From: Euprymna scolopes
Lineage: Eukaryota; Mollusca; Cephalopoda; Sepiida; Sepiolidae
Assembly (NCBI GenBank): GCA_024364805.1
Contig: CM044509.1
Location: forward strand, 65,061,467-65,092,367
DNA length: 30,901 nucleotides
Reading direction: 5' to 3'
The notes below the pieces were generated by a model that did no database searches, was not told the origin of the DNA, and worked only from the letters and a program-made list of their open reading frames with translations. This document shows positions 20,183 through 30,851 of this stretch, in pieces (positions within the stretch are counted from its first letter, which is position 1; each line of letters starts with the position of its first letter). The position numbers and the translations under genes were made by a program.

Positions 20183-20719
20183 AGCTACAATACACTAGCG
20201 TTGCCCGGGATCCCCCATTTACTGTTCCATCGACTATCTCTGAGACTAAAGTTAAACAATGTTGGTTTTAATATGAAGAAAATCCAACTCCTAAAAATGG
20301 TATTCTTGATTAGGATAAAAATATTTTTAAAATACTACAGTCCACAAGTACTCCCTTTTCTCTTACCGAGGACAGTAAAATTAAAGTATGGTATCAACTC
20401 AGGTACTGCACTTTTCTTCTAGCTAAAAAGGAAGTTATTAGTTTTCGTTTTTTTTATTATTTTGTTCTTCTATTTTCGTTTTACGAACTGTTTTTTTTAA
20501 TAGTATCTTTTAAAGTTAAATTTACTTACAAGGTGATTCCTCCCCACCAGCCTGGTGCTACCAGATCAGGCTCTATAAGGTAAATGCACCTTTATTAATT
20601 GAACTGTTCCCAATTCCGCAAACAAAGTCATACTTTCAAATTCATAGCATTTAAAGCCCCAAAGTTCAACATGTAAATCCTTATATTAAATATTGTTGTA
20701 AAGTGCAGCTACAATACAC
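20183..20719 (+). mobile_element. 511-bp insertion between 13-bp direct repeats
   Basis: AGCTACAATACAC occurs at 20183-20195 and again at 20707-20719. Between them is a segment that opens with TAGCGTTGCCCGGG, an opening resembling the repeat at 11189, and closes with the 110-bp dispersed repeat (20601-20710). Direct repeats of 9-13 bp fit a target duplication made by a retrotransposition-type event. There is no poly-A end and no coding capacity (the 73-codon frame at 20201-20422 is unremarkable). It may be a SINE-like or truncated retroelement copy, but the class is unknown. Confidence 0.55.
20601..20710 (+). repeat. 110-bp dispersed repeat, copy 2
   Basis: This is the partner of 19691-19800. 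It forms the 3' end of the 511-bp insertion. Confidence 0.9.
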
Positions 20720-21191
20720 AGGCATTCATGTTATTATTTTATTTTATTTTGCTTTCCCTTTGACAAAATTCAATCATCTTCTGCGAAGCCAAAAAAAAAC
20801 CAAAAACAACAAATTTCCTTAATAAACCAATCAAACGAAATACTATGAAAATGTTTTTGACAATATAGACAACTAGAAGTATAAAAACACCTCTTCAAAA
20901 ATTACTGGATTCAGCATTAGATAATCCGAAAAGGGTTGATATGTCGAAAAAAAAACCCAAACAAACCCAAAATCAAACGCCATGAACATATTTTTGTTAT
21001 TGCTTAAATATTTGGTAACTGATGACATCCGTGAAAATTCACGATAATGGTCGGATTTATTTTCATATAGTCGCCATTTTTTTTAAAGGTAGATAACTGC
21101 GTATACGACTTACGGCAATTTGTTTGGAAGATAAAAATATTTTCAAAAGACAAGGGGCATAACTTTGTATACACAATATTGTTATTTCATT
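20720..21191. other. Intergenic stretch, nothing assignable
   Basis: It contains AAAGGTAGATAACT (21088) and AAGGGGCATAACTT (21152), short phrases of a kind common in molluscan dispersed repeats. Nothing longer can be delimited. Confidence 0.45.
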
Positions 21192-21865
21192 CATTTTTAC
21201 ATACTCTTATTCACCTCAAACAAGATATATTGCCACTTGGATGTAAGGGCTTATTATTTAACACTATGTCTGCAGGAAACTGTATAGGGAGTTGAGCAGC
21301 AAGGTGCCTATTCACATTACATATAAATTTGTGCATGTTAGTATAGTCAAGGAGCAGGATGCAGTGAGGGAATTCCAAAGTCTAGCAGTTTGACGAAAAA
21401 AAACAAAAAAAAAAAAAACAAAACAAAACAAAAAACTGTTGAAGTAAAAAGCTTTTCAGCATTTAGGGATCTTTAAAGTAAAGAAATGGGATTTTTGTCA
21501 TCACATTTCGGGGATATGTAAGTCGTATGCTACGAGTTCATCAGAGAACACTCCAGTAAAATAATTGCAAAACAATCACTGGGATAAAACATTCCAGTGA
21601 TGGGACAGAGGTTGGAACTTGACTGATAGTGCGGGATCTATTAAATTGGGGACTACTATTTGAAACCTGTCTAAGAGTGAGAGACAAGTAGTAGGTGCAC
21701 TAGCCCAGATATGGCGAATAGTGGCGTTATAGAAATACGAAATATTGTCAGGTGTAAATAATTTTCTATCATGGTAGAGGGAACCCACCTTTGCAGCAGC
21801 TTTGGCAATGTAACACAGAAAATGAGCAAATAGTAAAATATATTTTATTGAGTTACGATTCAATT
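21192..21865 (-). mobile_element. LINE fragment (family of copy E), 3' end
   Basis: This is the C-terminal part of a LINE second ORF, - strand. The frame at 21863-21576 reads IAKAAAKVGSLYHDRKLFTP, then HIWASAPTTCLSLLDRF and QPLSHHWNVLSQ. That is the region after the reverse transcriptase. Compared with related copies it lacks a few residues before HIW (the usual MEYC-type segment). Beyond, SDELVAYDLHIPEM and RQTARLWNSL continue in shifted frames. In the middle an A-rich run (21398-21437 on +) replaces the codons for the two phenylalanines of the SFFPRTARLW motif. The 3' non-coding end (CTTACATCCAAGTGGCA-like, read on -) matches the end of the + strand copy at 24803-25275, so both belong to one family, different from A-D. 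It is dead and 5' truncated. Confidence 0.82.
21398..21437 (+). repeat. A-rich expansion inside a LINE
   Basis: AAAAC-type repeats of about 40 bp interrupt the LINE coding remnant. Confidence 0.85.
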
Positions 21866-22496
21866 GAATTCGTCTCCATTTGTTTCTGGGTGTTCTAGCT
21901 ACCGGCCCGAGAGTCTATGACCACAATGTCAACATTGAACTTCCACACACCACTCCCATTATGGATGATATTAGATTCGCACACATGAACGTCTGCAAAA
22001 CACAATACCCTATTTTCCCTGTGTGATTGAATTTTCAGGATTTATTCCTCAATAAAATTCTATTTACACTCAGTCTTTTACATAAAGATTTAAAAGTTAA
22101 AAAAAAAATCACTCGCGTTTGTTTCCTTTGATCCCCTACCCCAACCACCGGTTTCTATTGTAAAGCAACATCGAGCAGGACAGAAATTATATTAGTGACC
22201 ATTAGTATAATTAGCATGTATCAGTTAGGAAGTGGAAATGGTGTTGTAATAGCACATTTTGTAATAGTTTTTAAAGTATTGACCTGCACACATATCTATA
22301 AGTGAAATAATAAGTTATGATAGCCTCACAATCCATAATAATGTTTTTCCTACCATATCATCATAAAATATGAGGGAAATAACTTCATTCCGCTATAGTA
22401 TAGCCAGCGGTATACCCCAGGCGGGTTGAACCGGCTTTCTTCGAAGGAAAAAGTGTCAGGGGAACATTAAATTCACAAGTGGTCCCCAGTCACATG
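21866..22496. other. Intergenic stretch, nothing recognised
   Basis: No open frames or repeats can be assigned. Near 22428-22455 there is a small near-palindrome around TTCTTCGAAGGAA. Confidence 0.5.
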
Positions 22497-22719
22497 CATA
22501 TTTTTTTTTTTACATGTGCTTCACCACTTATCAAGGCCCGAAGGCCACTCAGGGATAAGGGTTATTGCGTGTACAGTAATCAATGAGATAGTATTGTAGT
22601 AATCATTAGTATTGGGTGTTTAGTTAGAGTGTCTTACTTAAGGGGGCGGTTTATCAGGAGTTTGTTTATGTTGGACTTGAAAACGTCCAAGTTGTAGTCA
22701 GGTGGGGAAACAAGCAAGC
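22497..22719 (-). mobile_element. LINE fragment (copy C), 3' end only
   Basis: A T run at 22500-22511 (the A tail of the - strand) is followed by CACTTATCAAGGCCCG and about 200 bp that track copies B and D closely (CAATGAGATAGTATTGTAGTA, CTTACTTAAGGGGGCGG, AGTCAGGTGGGGAAACAAGC). It ends abruptly at 22719, so this is a very short 5'-truncated insertion. It covers the 3' untranslated part and the last about 25 codons. Confidence 0.9.
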
Positions 22720-22729
22720 AATATCCTGG

Positions 22730-22975
22730 TCAGAGGAGATGATGCCATGTTTTTGCAATTCCTGCAGGGAGGTGTCGACGTCTCTTCCTACACACAGCGT
22801 TTGATATTCCCGAATAGTCAACTCTTATGTACTGAACAAAGTCAATTTTGCTAAACTTCGGTGATCTAACGACAACTGGTGTGTTAAAGTGATTATGCCG
22901 TGTACAACAGCCATAGATTATCCCGTATATACATTGATGAGAGTCGTCGATGTAATTTAATGTGAAAAAGAACAA
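22730..22975 (-). CDS. Unrecognised 81-codon open frame
   Basis: The - strand frame reads LNYIDDSHQCIYGIIYGCCT, then HFNTPVVVRSPKFSKIDFVQ, YIRVDYSGISNAVCRKRRRH and LPAGIAKTWHHLL. Its composition is more protein-like than that of other chance frames here. The +1 frame of its last third also reads plausibly (TLCVGRDVDTSLQELQKHGI), which could mean a frameshift in an old coding segment. I do not recognise the family, and found no clear splice sites, promoter or neighbour that would make it a host exon. LINE copy C begins directly beyond its 3' side. It could be a decayed exon, part of an unidentified transposon, or chance. Confidence 0.3.
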   Translation of the reverse strand: MFFFTLNYIDDSHQCIYGIIYGCCTRHNHFNTPVVVRSPKFSKIDFVQYIRVDYSGISNAVCRKRRRHLPAGIAKTWHHLL

Positions 22976-23732
22976 TACAAAAATACCAAAAAGATTTCAA
23001 TTAAATTTAATAGGGTCTAAATATTCATTAAAACTGTAAGTTATTGTCTATTAAATCAGAAAAAAAGACATAGACTGTCTTTTTAAAGGCAACGTTGCTG
23101 ATGCTTTGCTTTGACATTTGACGTTTTCGATGGAGCGAAAAATCTGTTACTTTAAAACGTCAGAATAAATGGCGACACGTTTTAGTTAAAGGTGATTTTT
23201 CTAAATACCACCATTCACATGAAAATGTCACATTCACACTTGTCGCATATGTTCAAATGAATTATCATTTTCACCTTTCTTTTATATAAAATGCCATGCA
23301 TTAAGAGATGAAAAATCGCTTTGGTGAAAACCTCATTCAAGGGAGCTAACTCAAGTGAAATACAGCTTGGAAAATTGCAATTCTCGTTCAAAAAAGTTCC
23401 GCTTGCAAAATACTCAATTATGATCTTTGTATAATGTTGTCACTATAGACAAGCATGAAATGTACCTTTTAATGATATTACCTAATCGATTTTTAAGGGA
23501 TATTTTGTTTGTTCACGATATATGATGTCATAGCAAATGACACAATATATGATGACGTAGTATGTTTATATAGTTTGTTCACAACCACGTCATATATGTC
23601 GTTCACAACCACGTCATAGCATGTGACCTCATCATAGATAACGTAATAGCTTGATTTGTGAGACCTCTTAAATAAGAGCCTATTTTGGGGTGCTGTATGC
23701 GTTTCGTCGTTTTTTTTTCACATACGTATTAC
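22976..23732. other. Unassigned DNA with a short-repeat cluster
   Basis: No gene was seen. It contains AAGGGAGCTAACTC (about 23340), typical of molluscan repeats, and at 23510-23640 a cluster in which GTTCACAACCACGTCATA occurs twice (23577-23594 and 23601-23618) next to several TGACGT/ATGTCAT motifs. Confidence 0.45.
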
Positions 23733-24560
23733 TTAATACTTAACTAATACAGCAAGACGTTTTCGGTAAAATTTGACTTTTTCATCACCATGGTCCCATT
23801 TTAGGGTGATACACTAATTGTAACGCTTTCCTAAAAAATACGACGCTTTTTTTTACGGAGAATTTGTATTTAACTTGAAAATAAACTCCAGTCCTCGATA
23901 TCACTTCTTCATTGGAGCTAAAAATCTGTTTACATGGAACATTATTTGGAAGTCTGCAAACAGCTAATAGTCGCTAAGGGCCAGATCTGGAGAACATGCT
24001 TGGTCCAGAAGCAATTTGAAGCGAAATTCATTTAGTTAAACCATTGTTGTGCAAGACTTGTCCCGCAGCGTATTTTCTTGGTGACAGATCACTTTTTTTT
24101 CTCATTGTATGGTAATTTTTTTTAAACGCATCAAAATTGCCATATAATATTCGCTACTTGTAATGATTCTTTTTTCAAGGTAATCGATAACAAAATGTCT
24201 ATTAAAATAAGGAAGCATAAAATTTGCCTGCTTATGTTTGCATCTTTAGTAACTTTGGACAACTTTCCACTCAGCTGTCAATTTGACTCCGGAATTAAGC
24301 GGTAGATTCATATTTAGTCAATGTCACATACCAATACAAAAGCGAAAACATTTTAAAACAATTTTCGGAATCATTGACTCATTATCGCTTTTGTTCCACT
24401 GTGAGCAAACGCAGAACACACTTTGTCAACATCTTATTAACAAATATTCATTCAAAATGGCGGATATTCTGCCTTCTTATATCTCCAACTCCGCTTTAAT
24501 TTACGATTGGGTAAAATAATTTTTGGATTCTTTAGCTGTTTTTCAGGACAATTGACGAAT
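23733..24560 (-). pseudogene. Broken mariner transposase, second D34D lineage
   Basis: On the - strand, in order: EGRISAILNEYLLIR near 24460-24510; LLTVEQKR and VNDSENCFKMF near 24370-24430; LNSGVKLTAEWKV (24260-24300); HFVIDYLEKRIITSSEYYMA with ILMRLKK (about 24130-24200); HQENTLRDKS with NEFRFKLLL (about 24010-24080); CSPDLALSDY and LFADF (about 23955-24005); and a C-terminal KRYN-CITLK stretch ending with a TAA at 23733-23735. These match the order of a mariner transposase. The second catalytic aspartate is E here (HQE for HQD), the third (SDY) is kept, and the spacing is 34. Many stops and frameshifts make it an old fossil. Its sequence differs from the copy at 1398-2344, so it is a different mariner lineage. 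No inverted repeats were found. The + strand frame at 24283-24519 is antisense to it. Confidence 0.85.
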
Positions 24561-24802
24561 TTGCGCGAACTGACTGCTGAGTATCATTTGTGTCTGTACA
24601 GCCGCATTTAAAGACAGCACCATCACTTGACCGTTGTTTCCGACTATAGAAATTATTCTGATCAAACCATTATTTTTTTAACCGCATTTCTTTATCCAGA
24701 AATCAATGCTCTATCAACACGTTAAATGAAGATATTTTCATTGTTTAATATCTACAACACTATCGTCATTTAAATAAATGCAATTTCTAAACTAATAACA
24801 CG
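24561..24802. other. Unassigned, possibly the N-terminal end of the mariner fossil
   Basis: The mariner helix-turn-helix part would be expected here on the - strand, but I cannot recognise it with confidence. Confidence 0.4.
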
Positions 24803-25275
24803 ATTGGAGAACACTGAGCAATGCTAGGCTCTAACCTCTGTCTCATCGCCGCAATGTTGCATCCCTGCGCCTCTTTTACAAGTATTTTAACGGAATGTGC
24901 TCTGATGAACGCTTTGCACTTGTTCTCTCGCGACGTACATATCCCCGACAAACCCGCTTAGCAACAAAATCACACCCCTTCACTGTTGAGGTCCCGAAAT
25001 GCTGGAAAACTTTCTACTCTGATAGCTTCTTCCCTCGAACAGCTAGACTTTGGAATTCCCTTCCTGCTACCTGCTTCTCTGATTGTACTGATATGCAGAA
25101 GTTCAAATGTAACGTAAACTAACATCTTGTTAATCCTTCTTAGGCATGGTAGCAATTAGTAGTCCCTTACGTCCAATTGACGATATGCTTTGTTTGGGGT
25201 GAACGTGAGTAAAAAAAATATATATGGACGCATCAAAAAAAAAAACAAAAACAAAAAACAAACAAAAAAAACAAA
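24803..25275 (+). mobile_element. LINE fragment (copy E), C-terminus and 3' tail
   Basis: This is the 3' end of a jockey/CR1-like LINE on the + strand. The frame reads NARL, a stop, then PLSHRRNVASLRLFYKYFNG and continues open as MCSDERFALVLSRRTYPRQT to RLATKSHPFTVEVPKCWKTF, YSDSFFPRTARLWNSLPATC and KFKCNVN, ending with a TAA at 25120-25122. That is the characteristic C-terminus of these LINE ORF2 proteins, downstream of the reverse transcriptase. About 90 bp of 3' non-coding DNA (CCCTTACGTCCAATTGACGA, TTTGTTTGGGGTGAACGTGA) and a long A-rich tail (25212-25275) follow. It belongs to the same family as 21192-21865. It is 5' truncated with only one visible stop, so it is fairly young. The - strand frame at 24970-25155 is a shadow. 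Confidence 0.88.
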
Positions 25276-25800
25276 TCCACCCGTCTTGTTTCATAGCACG
25301 TTGAGAGACACTTTCCTCTTTAAATATACCCCTACCTTGTTTATATTACGTTGAGACTGTCCTCTTTCAAATATTTGACTACCCTGTTGGATCTTACGTT
25401 GGGGGGACTATTTCCTCCGAAAATATCTCATTACACTGTTTGATGTTATGTTGAAATAATGTGTTCTCACTAGAAATATCTTTCTACCCTTTTTGATATT
25501 ACATGGAAAGAATGGTTTATCTTCTAAGTATCTCGCTTCCCTGTTTCATATTAAACTGAGACAATATTTTGAGTACCAAATATTTCACTACCATTTATCA
25601 GATACGTTAAGAAAATGCTTCCCTCTGTAAATATCTAGCAACTTTGATATAAAGCTGATAGACTCTCCCCTCCCTCTTTCTAATATTTCACGATTCTGTT
25701 TAATATTATGTAATTCATTGCCCTAATATTTAACTACCCCATTTGATATTATGTCAGCAGAATCCGTTCACACCAGATATCTCATCATTCTGTTTAACAC
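25276..25800. repeat. Decayed tandem array, about 52-bp unit, about 10 copies
   Basis: Units start ACGTTGAGA or similar, have TTTCCTCT then AAATATCTC in the middle, and end CTACCCTGTTTGATATT. Successive unit lengths by counting are 50, 48, 52, 53 and 52 bp. It begins directly after the A-rich tail of LINE copy E. No similarity to the 38/76-bp satellite is evident. The + strand frame at 25743-25943 starts in it and is not a gene. Confidence 0.8.
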
Positions 25801-28195
25801 TAGTTCTACTCCATCTTTTATTTGAATATTATAAATTTGGAACAGTTGTAACAGAGTGCGATGCTGTTACAAAAGAAGAAAATCAAGTTGGGTTATTACT
25901 TGTGCTATGCTCGCTTCGACGTAAACTGCATACAAAGTATTAAACGTGTATAACGTAACACTGCGTGCATTGGGTTTCGAAAAATAGTGACTTCAGTAAC
26001 GGCTTCATTAACAGTAACAAAAAAAACAAAACAAAATACGAAAGAAATATGTCAAAGTGAAATAACCTATCAGAAAAGAAATAGAGATTTTATAGAATTA
26101 AATAAAGATGTTTCCTCTTTCAAATAAAAATTCATATTATCTACAAAATAACGTAAGAGATGAACCAGGCAAATTTACATTATTCAGAGCATTTTCAGAC
26201 AAGCAATAGTCGAATGGCCCATATTGAAGTCTTCGACCAACATCCACCTTTTTAAGCTTCCGTCTTTTTCTACGGATGTCGGAAGTGTTTTTTTTTTTCA
26301 ATGAAATGTAATAGTCGACTTAATCTTTCTATATCAGCGAGATTTACATCGTTCGATTTCAACTTCCCGGACCATCTTTCAACTTGGCCTTTACTAATTG
26401 TTCCTTAAAATAATTAATTGAGATCACAGAAATGCCTGTAATGCATGTCAGCTTTCCTCAAAGTAAGAGAGCATATGACGAAGGTGGATCTGAATTTCAA
26501 TACGCATTGTGAAAAGATAGGATTATTGTTTATGAAACAAATTAAACATGTCTTTGTTGAATAAAATTTGCCGAACAAAAAAAAAAACACGAACAAATAG
26601 GCAAAAATCTGACAGAGCAACGAAAATTTGATCTCAAACTTTAGCTTGTCAAACCTGACATGTCTAAAAACAACATATTTGTTAATTTGCACCAAACCTA
26701 AATATTACGAAACTTCAATCTTTTGAGAAGCTCCATTATTTTCAATTTAAACGCTTTTTATATATAATAAATTCAGTCGAGATGGACCTAACTAGTAGTG
26801 AATAGTAATACATCTATATTTTATTCTGATAGTGATGCGTTCCGGTTTTTTTTAATCTCCGCAGCATGTTCTTTACGGCAGATAGTAAAATTCGTTTAAG
26901 TTTCTTTTCTAAAATACTTATTTCGAAAAGGAAGATTACAACACTGAAGAGAGTTTTAAATAATGAACTTAACGGCTCCATATCTGAGAGATAACTCCTA
27001 TTTTAACGTTTAACTTTGAAACAAACTAAACAAACTATCAATTTGTAGTTGCTTTTGTTTAAACAGAAAAGCTGCAATCGTTAAGCAAAAGCCAATATTT
27101 CTAACTTAACCAAAGAAAACGACGAACATGTTTAGTTCAAATTAAAGATTAACTGACAGACCAAAATGTACGCATCAACAAATGTTTGCTAATTACACTT
27201 AAACTTAAGTTCGAATAATAGCAGTGAATTTGAAAAATTGATATTTGATTCTGACTACCCATTTTCCGTTTTATCCTGTAGCAACTTATTTACACTAAAG
27301 AATGCAGTCAGTTTCAGTTTTCTTCTGAAAATATTTTTTCTGGGAATGAATATTAATAATTATGAAACAATGATCTTAAAGACACAATCTCGAATTGAAA
27401 TACTTAAATGTAAAGGTATGAATTATCGCCCGCATAATTTGAGCATTTTTATATACTATATATAAAATTATAGTGTCGGTATTTCCATGTTATATATTAT
27501 TAGCAATAGATCTAATCGATATTTGATTCTGACTAGCGATTTTTTTCCCTTTTTTTCTTTGAGCATGTTTTGGCAAGAAAGACCGTCCCAATGGAGACAA
27601 TTTTACACAATGACCAAACTCAAAATGTAAGAGAGATAATTTCCTTTACGTAAGAATTTTCCATATCTTCTCTATTTGAATTAACTTATGTGACTACTTC
27701 AGCGAAATTTTGTGTAGGTGGGGGTTCTCTCGCTTATACGTGACTTACGCATTATTATTTTTTTTAAGTTAATAAAAAATGTAAACTAAAATGACATTAT
27801 TGCAACCCGGTGAACGCTCGCTAAGGACAAGTTCATTGTAAAGAATTGTTGCCCAGTGAGAGCGTTCCATTGCTTCATATTCATATAAAAATGGCGTTTT
27901 TAAAAAAATTTTTTTATCGATTTCTTGTCACACGTGACAGCTGTTATAAAACCAGGTGTTTGCCAATTAATACTGATATTAAGAAACTGTCACTTTTGAC
28001 AGTTATAATGTTGCCATATATCGTTTTACAACAACATATTTTGTACCCATCAGCCATTTTTTGTCCAACATTACCTTTCTTTCAGTGATATTATACGTGA
28101 ATATATGTATAATAGCAAACGATGTTTAAATCTTGTCAAAGTGGAAGCTACATTGTATTCACCAATTCAGAGTTGCTTCCCATGTTACTTAAGAT
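25801..28195. other. Unassigned AT-rich DNA, 2.4 kb
   Basis: I find no gene, LINE, transposase or array here. Open frames at 26414-26695 (-), 27238-27465 (+) and 27846-28088 (+) are short, rich in F, L, I and K as expected from AT-rich DNA, and resemble nothing known to me. Local details: GTCACACGTGAC at 27928-27939 is a near-palindrome, and AACTGTCACTTTTGACAGTT at 27984-28003 is a perfect 8-bp stem. Confidence 0.5.
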
Positions 28196-30380
28196 GTTTT
28201 TTTTACAAGGGAGTTACCACTTATCAAGGCCCGGAAGCCACTCAGGGATAAGGATTATTGTGTGTACAGTAATCAATGGGATAGTATCGTAGTAATCGTA
28301 AGTAATGGAGGTTTGATAAAGTGCCTTACTTAAGGGTGCGGTTCATCAGAAATTTGTTTATATTGGACTTGAAGACACCCAAGTTATAGTCAGGTGGGAA
28401 ACAGGCAAACGGAAGAGAGTTCCACTGGCGTGCACTTCTAAGAAAGGGGGACCAGAGATTGGAGCTCAGACGATCACTTGCCATGGAAGTAACGATAAAA
28501 CAAAGACAGGCTCGCAACGTGTCTCCTGTGGGAGAGAGGTTGTAGGGAAGAGAAAAGGGCATTCCCCACTAAGCCACGAAGCCTATTTTTTACTCTGTCA
28601 AGGCAGAATAGGCTGTTTTTAGCAGCTCCTGTCCATATGTGGCAGCAGTACTCAATCCTTGGACGTACTTGTCTTTTATCTAGATAGAGAATTTCATCAG
28701 CAGTGAGATATCTTCTGGGGCGGTAGAAAGATTCTCCCATTTTTCCCGCGACCTTGACAACTGACTTGATGTACGTGTTCCATTTCAGGTCAGGAGTACA
28801 GGTCAAGCCCAGAACCTTGTCAAAACACGAATTCTCCCCAAGACGAGAGCCATCCATTTCAATTAATGCCAGATGGGATCAGAGCGTTTATTATGTAAAG
28901 ATAAGAGCTTGGTTTTGGATGCATTAAAAGTAACCAACCACCTATTCCCCCACTATACCACTGTATCACGCGCTCTAGATCAGAGGAGAGAGCATCAGAG
29001 AGAACTTTGTCACTTACGGCCTGAGATGTGTTGCCATAGATAGTCTTGTCATCAGCATAGATGTCAACAAATGAATTAAGTATGTGTTTTGGGAGATCAT
29101 TCATGTAGATCAGGAAGAGAGTTGGGCCCAGGATGGACCCCTGAGGGACTCCAGCATTAATACTGTGGGCCTCTGATTTCTGCCAATCAACTACTCTTAT
29201 GAACATATCAGAGAGAAATGATTTAATTATTGAGAAAACATTTTCAGTTATACCGTAGCTGGAAATCTTCTGAAGTAGGCTCTTATGGCATACCTTATCG
29301 AAGGCCTTTGATATGTCAAGAGCAATTGCCCTAGAAAGGAAACCTTTGTCGAGAGATTCACTAATCCTATGAGATATAACCATCTGCTGTAGACCTGGCA
29401 AAACGGAAACCATATTGCATGTCACGAAGAAGGTTATTTCTGCTGGGGTGGTTGACTACTTCTCTATATAATATGGATTCCAGCAACTTACTCATGATAC
29501 ATAGGAGACTTATTGGTCTGTACTGAGAGGGAGACGATTTATCACCTGACTTCTTAAATACAGGGCATACTGACGAGGTTTAGAGGGTGTTGGGAAGCAC
29601 TTCTCTTTAAGGCAACACTTAAACAGTTTTGTAAGTATGGGGGAAAGTTCTGGTTGAAGCTTTTCAGCACTATAATTGGAATGCCGTCAGGGCCAGTTGC
29701 TTTACTGGAATCAAGGTTCTTGGTTAGTTTGGCGATTTCACGCACATATATTTGTGTGTTGCATAGCGTGTTGTCTGTTATAGGAGGAAATACGGGGAGT
29801 TGATAGCATTCGTCGTGTAGGATAGAAGTAGTTGAAAATTCTTGGTAAATAGTTTGGCCTTATCTGATGCTAACGAGATGACCTCAGGTTCATTGATGAT
29901 AGTTGGGATAGAACGCACGCTTCTGTTCAAGGTTCTGTTTTCTATTTGCCAAAACTGGTGGGAACCAAGCCGCTGCTCAGCTATTTTTGATTTAACGGAC
30001 TGAGCATATAACTCTCTTGCATTTTTATTACTCTTTTACAGTGGTTGCTGGCAGTCCTGAATGCAGCTTTAGTCTCAGTGCATCTATTACGTTTGTAGCT
30101 ATGGAAAAAGTGATTTCTCTGCGCGATGGCAGCAGCACATTCTGGGGAAAACCACGGCTGGCTGTTAGGTTTTTGTTGGAATTTTTTGGATGGTATGAAT
30201 CGATCTATGCCTACAATTAACCATTCGGTCAGGCCTGATAATATAAAGGACACATCCTTTTTAAACATGGAATGCAGGGATAGGTCAAATATAAATGTAC
30301 AGAAGCTATCCCAGTCAGCTGTAGAGTATCGATATACAGTACGGTGGAGAGGCACGCCTGAAGACTTATTACATTTCGTG
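28196..30380 (-). mobile_element. LINE fragment (copy D), longest: linker, reverse transcriptase, 3' end
   Basis: This is a jockey/CR1-like LINE, - strand, about 2.2 kb, 5' truncated just after the endonuclease. From high to low coordinates: the linker (VPLHRTVYRYSTADWDSF, then PWFSPECAAAIAQRNHFFHS, 30220-30372); the start of the reverse transcriptase (SSKATGPDGIP, about 29680-29715); AIALDISKAFDKVCHKSLLQ; GVPQGSILGPTLFLIYMNDL; and the catalytic YADD at 29048-29059. Then come MDGSRLG, RRYLTADEILYLDKRQVRPR, IEYCCHIWTGAAKNSLFCLD and the C-terminus ARQWNSLPFACFPPDYN to LMNRTLK, stop at 28326. Breaks include an 8-bp tandem duplication near 28955 that shifts frame after ERVIQW, and a deletion of about 115 bp near 28455 relative to copy B that joins SNLWSP to FLRSAR in frame. 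The 3' end is a T run at 28196-28204. The LINE copies itself by target-primed reverse transcription; this copy cannot. Confidence 0.93.
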
Positions 30381-30851
30381 ATTTTAAAATATAATTCCGT
30401 TAGGATTATTTTTTCAAAATTATATTTTTCTCGCTGAAAACATACAAGAAAACACTGACAAACCAAAGTCAAACATTTATTTTGTAGGAGTATAACATTT
30501 AAAAAGTATATACTCCGTGCTGAGTTGGAGGCATAGATGGAAGGAGAAGGGTTATCAGGTCTGGACTTGGTTTGAAGTCACGATGCCAGCGTTTTACGTT
30601 TATGAGTTATGAATAGCCACTGCCACACATTTCATGAAAAGTCTTTTATGGCGTGACCCCTTTAAAATACAAGAAGAAAAATGATCACTACGCGATACTC
30701 AACGGACTCCATTTCGAACCTGACGTTCAGACAACTGTAAATCAGAAACCACAAGTAGTTCAATTTGCCACATAACATACAGAGATATAAATTAATATAT
30801 TGAGATCAAACAAACAGTAGTAAATCAGAGGCATTAATTATTGAATGAATC
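30381..30851. other. Intergenic stretch, nothing recognised
   Basis: The upper part of the - strand frame at 29981-30472 that extends into this stretch (before VPLHRTVYRY) shows no LINE similarity, so the element ends near 30380. Beyond it no signal was found. Confidence 0.5.

Noticed and set aside
24283-24519. 78-codon + strand frame
   Set aside because: It is antisense to the mariner fossil, which explains the sequence better.
27846-28088. 80-codon frame with AAAATGGCG context and hydrophobic stretch
   Set aside because: The start context is decent, but the composition is what AT-rich DNA gives by chance. There is no similarity, no signal of splicing, and no neighbour.
30017-30437. Two + strand frames of 67 and 103 codons
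   Set aside because: They are antisense to the linker region of LINE copy D.
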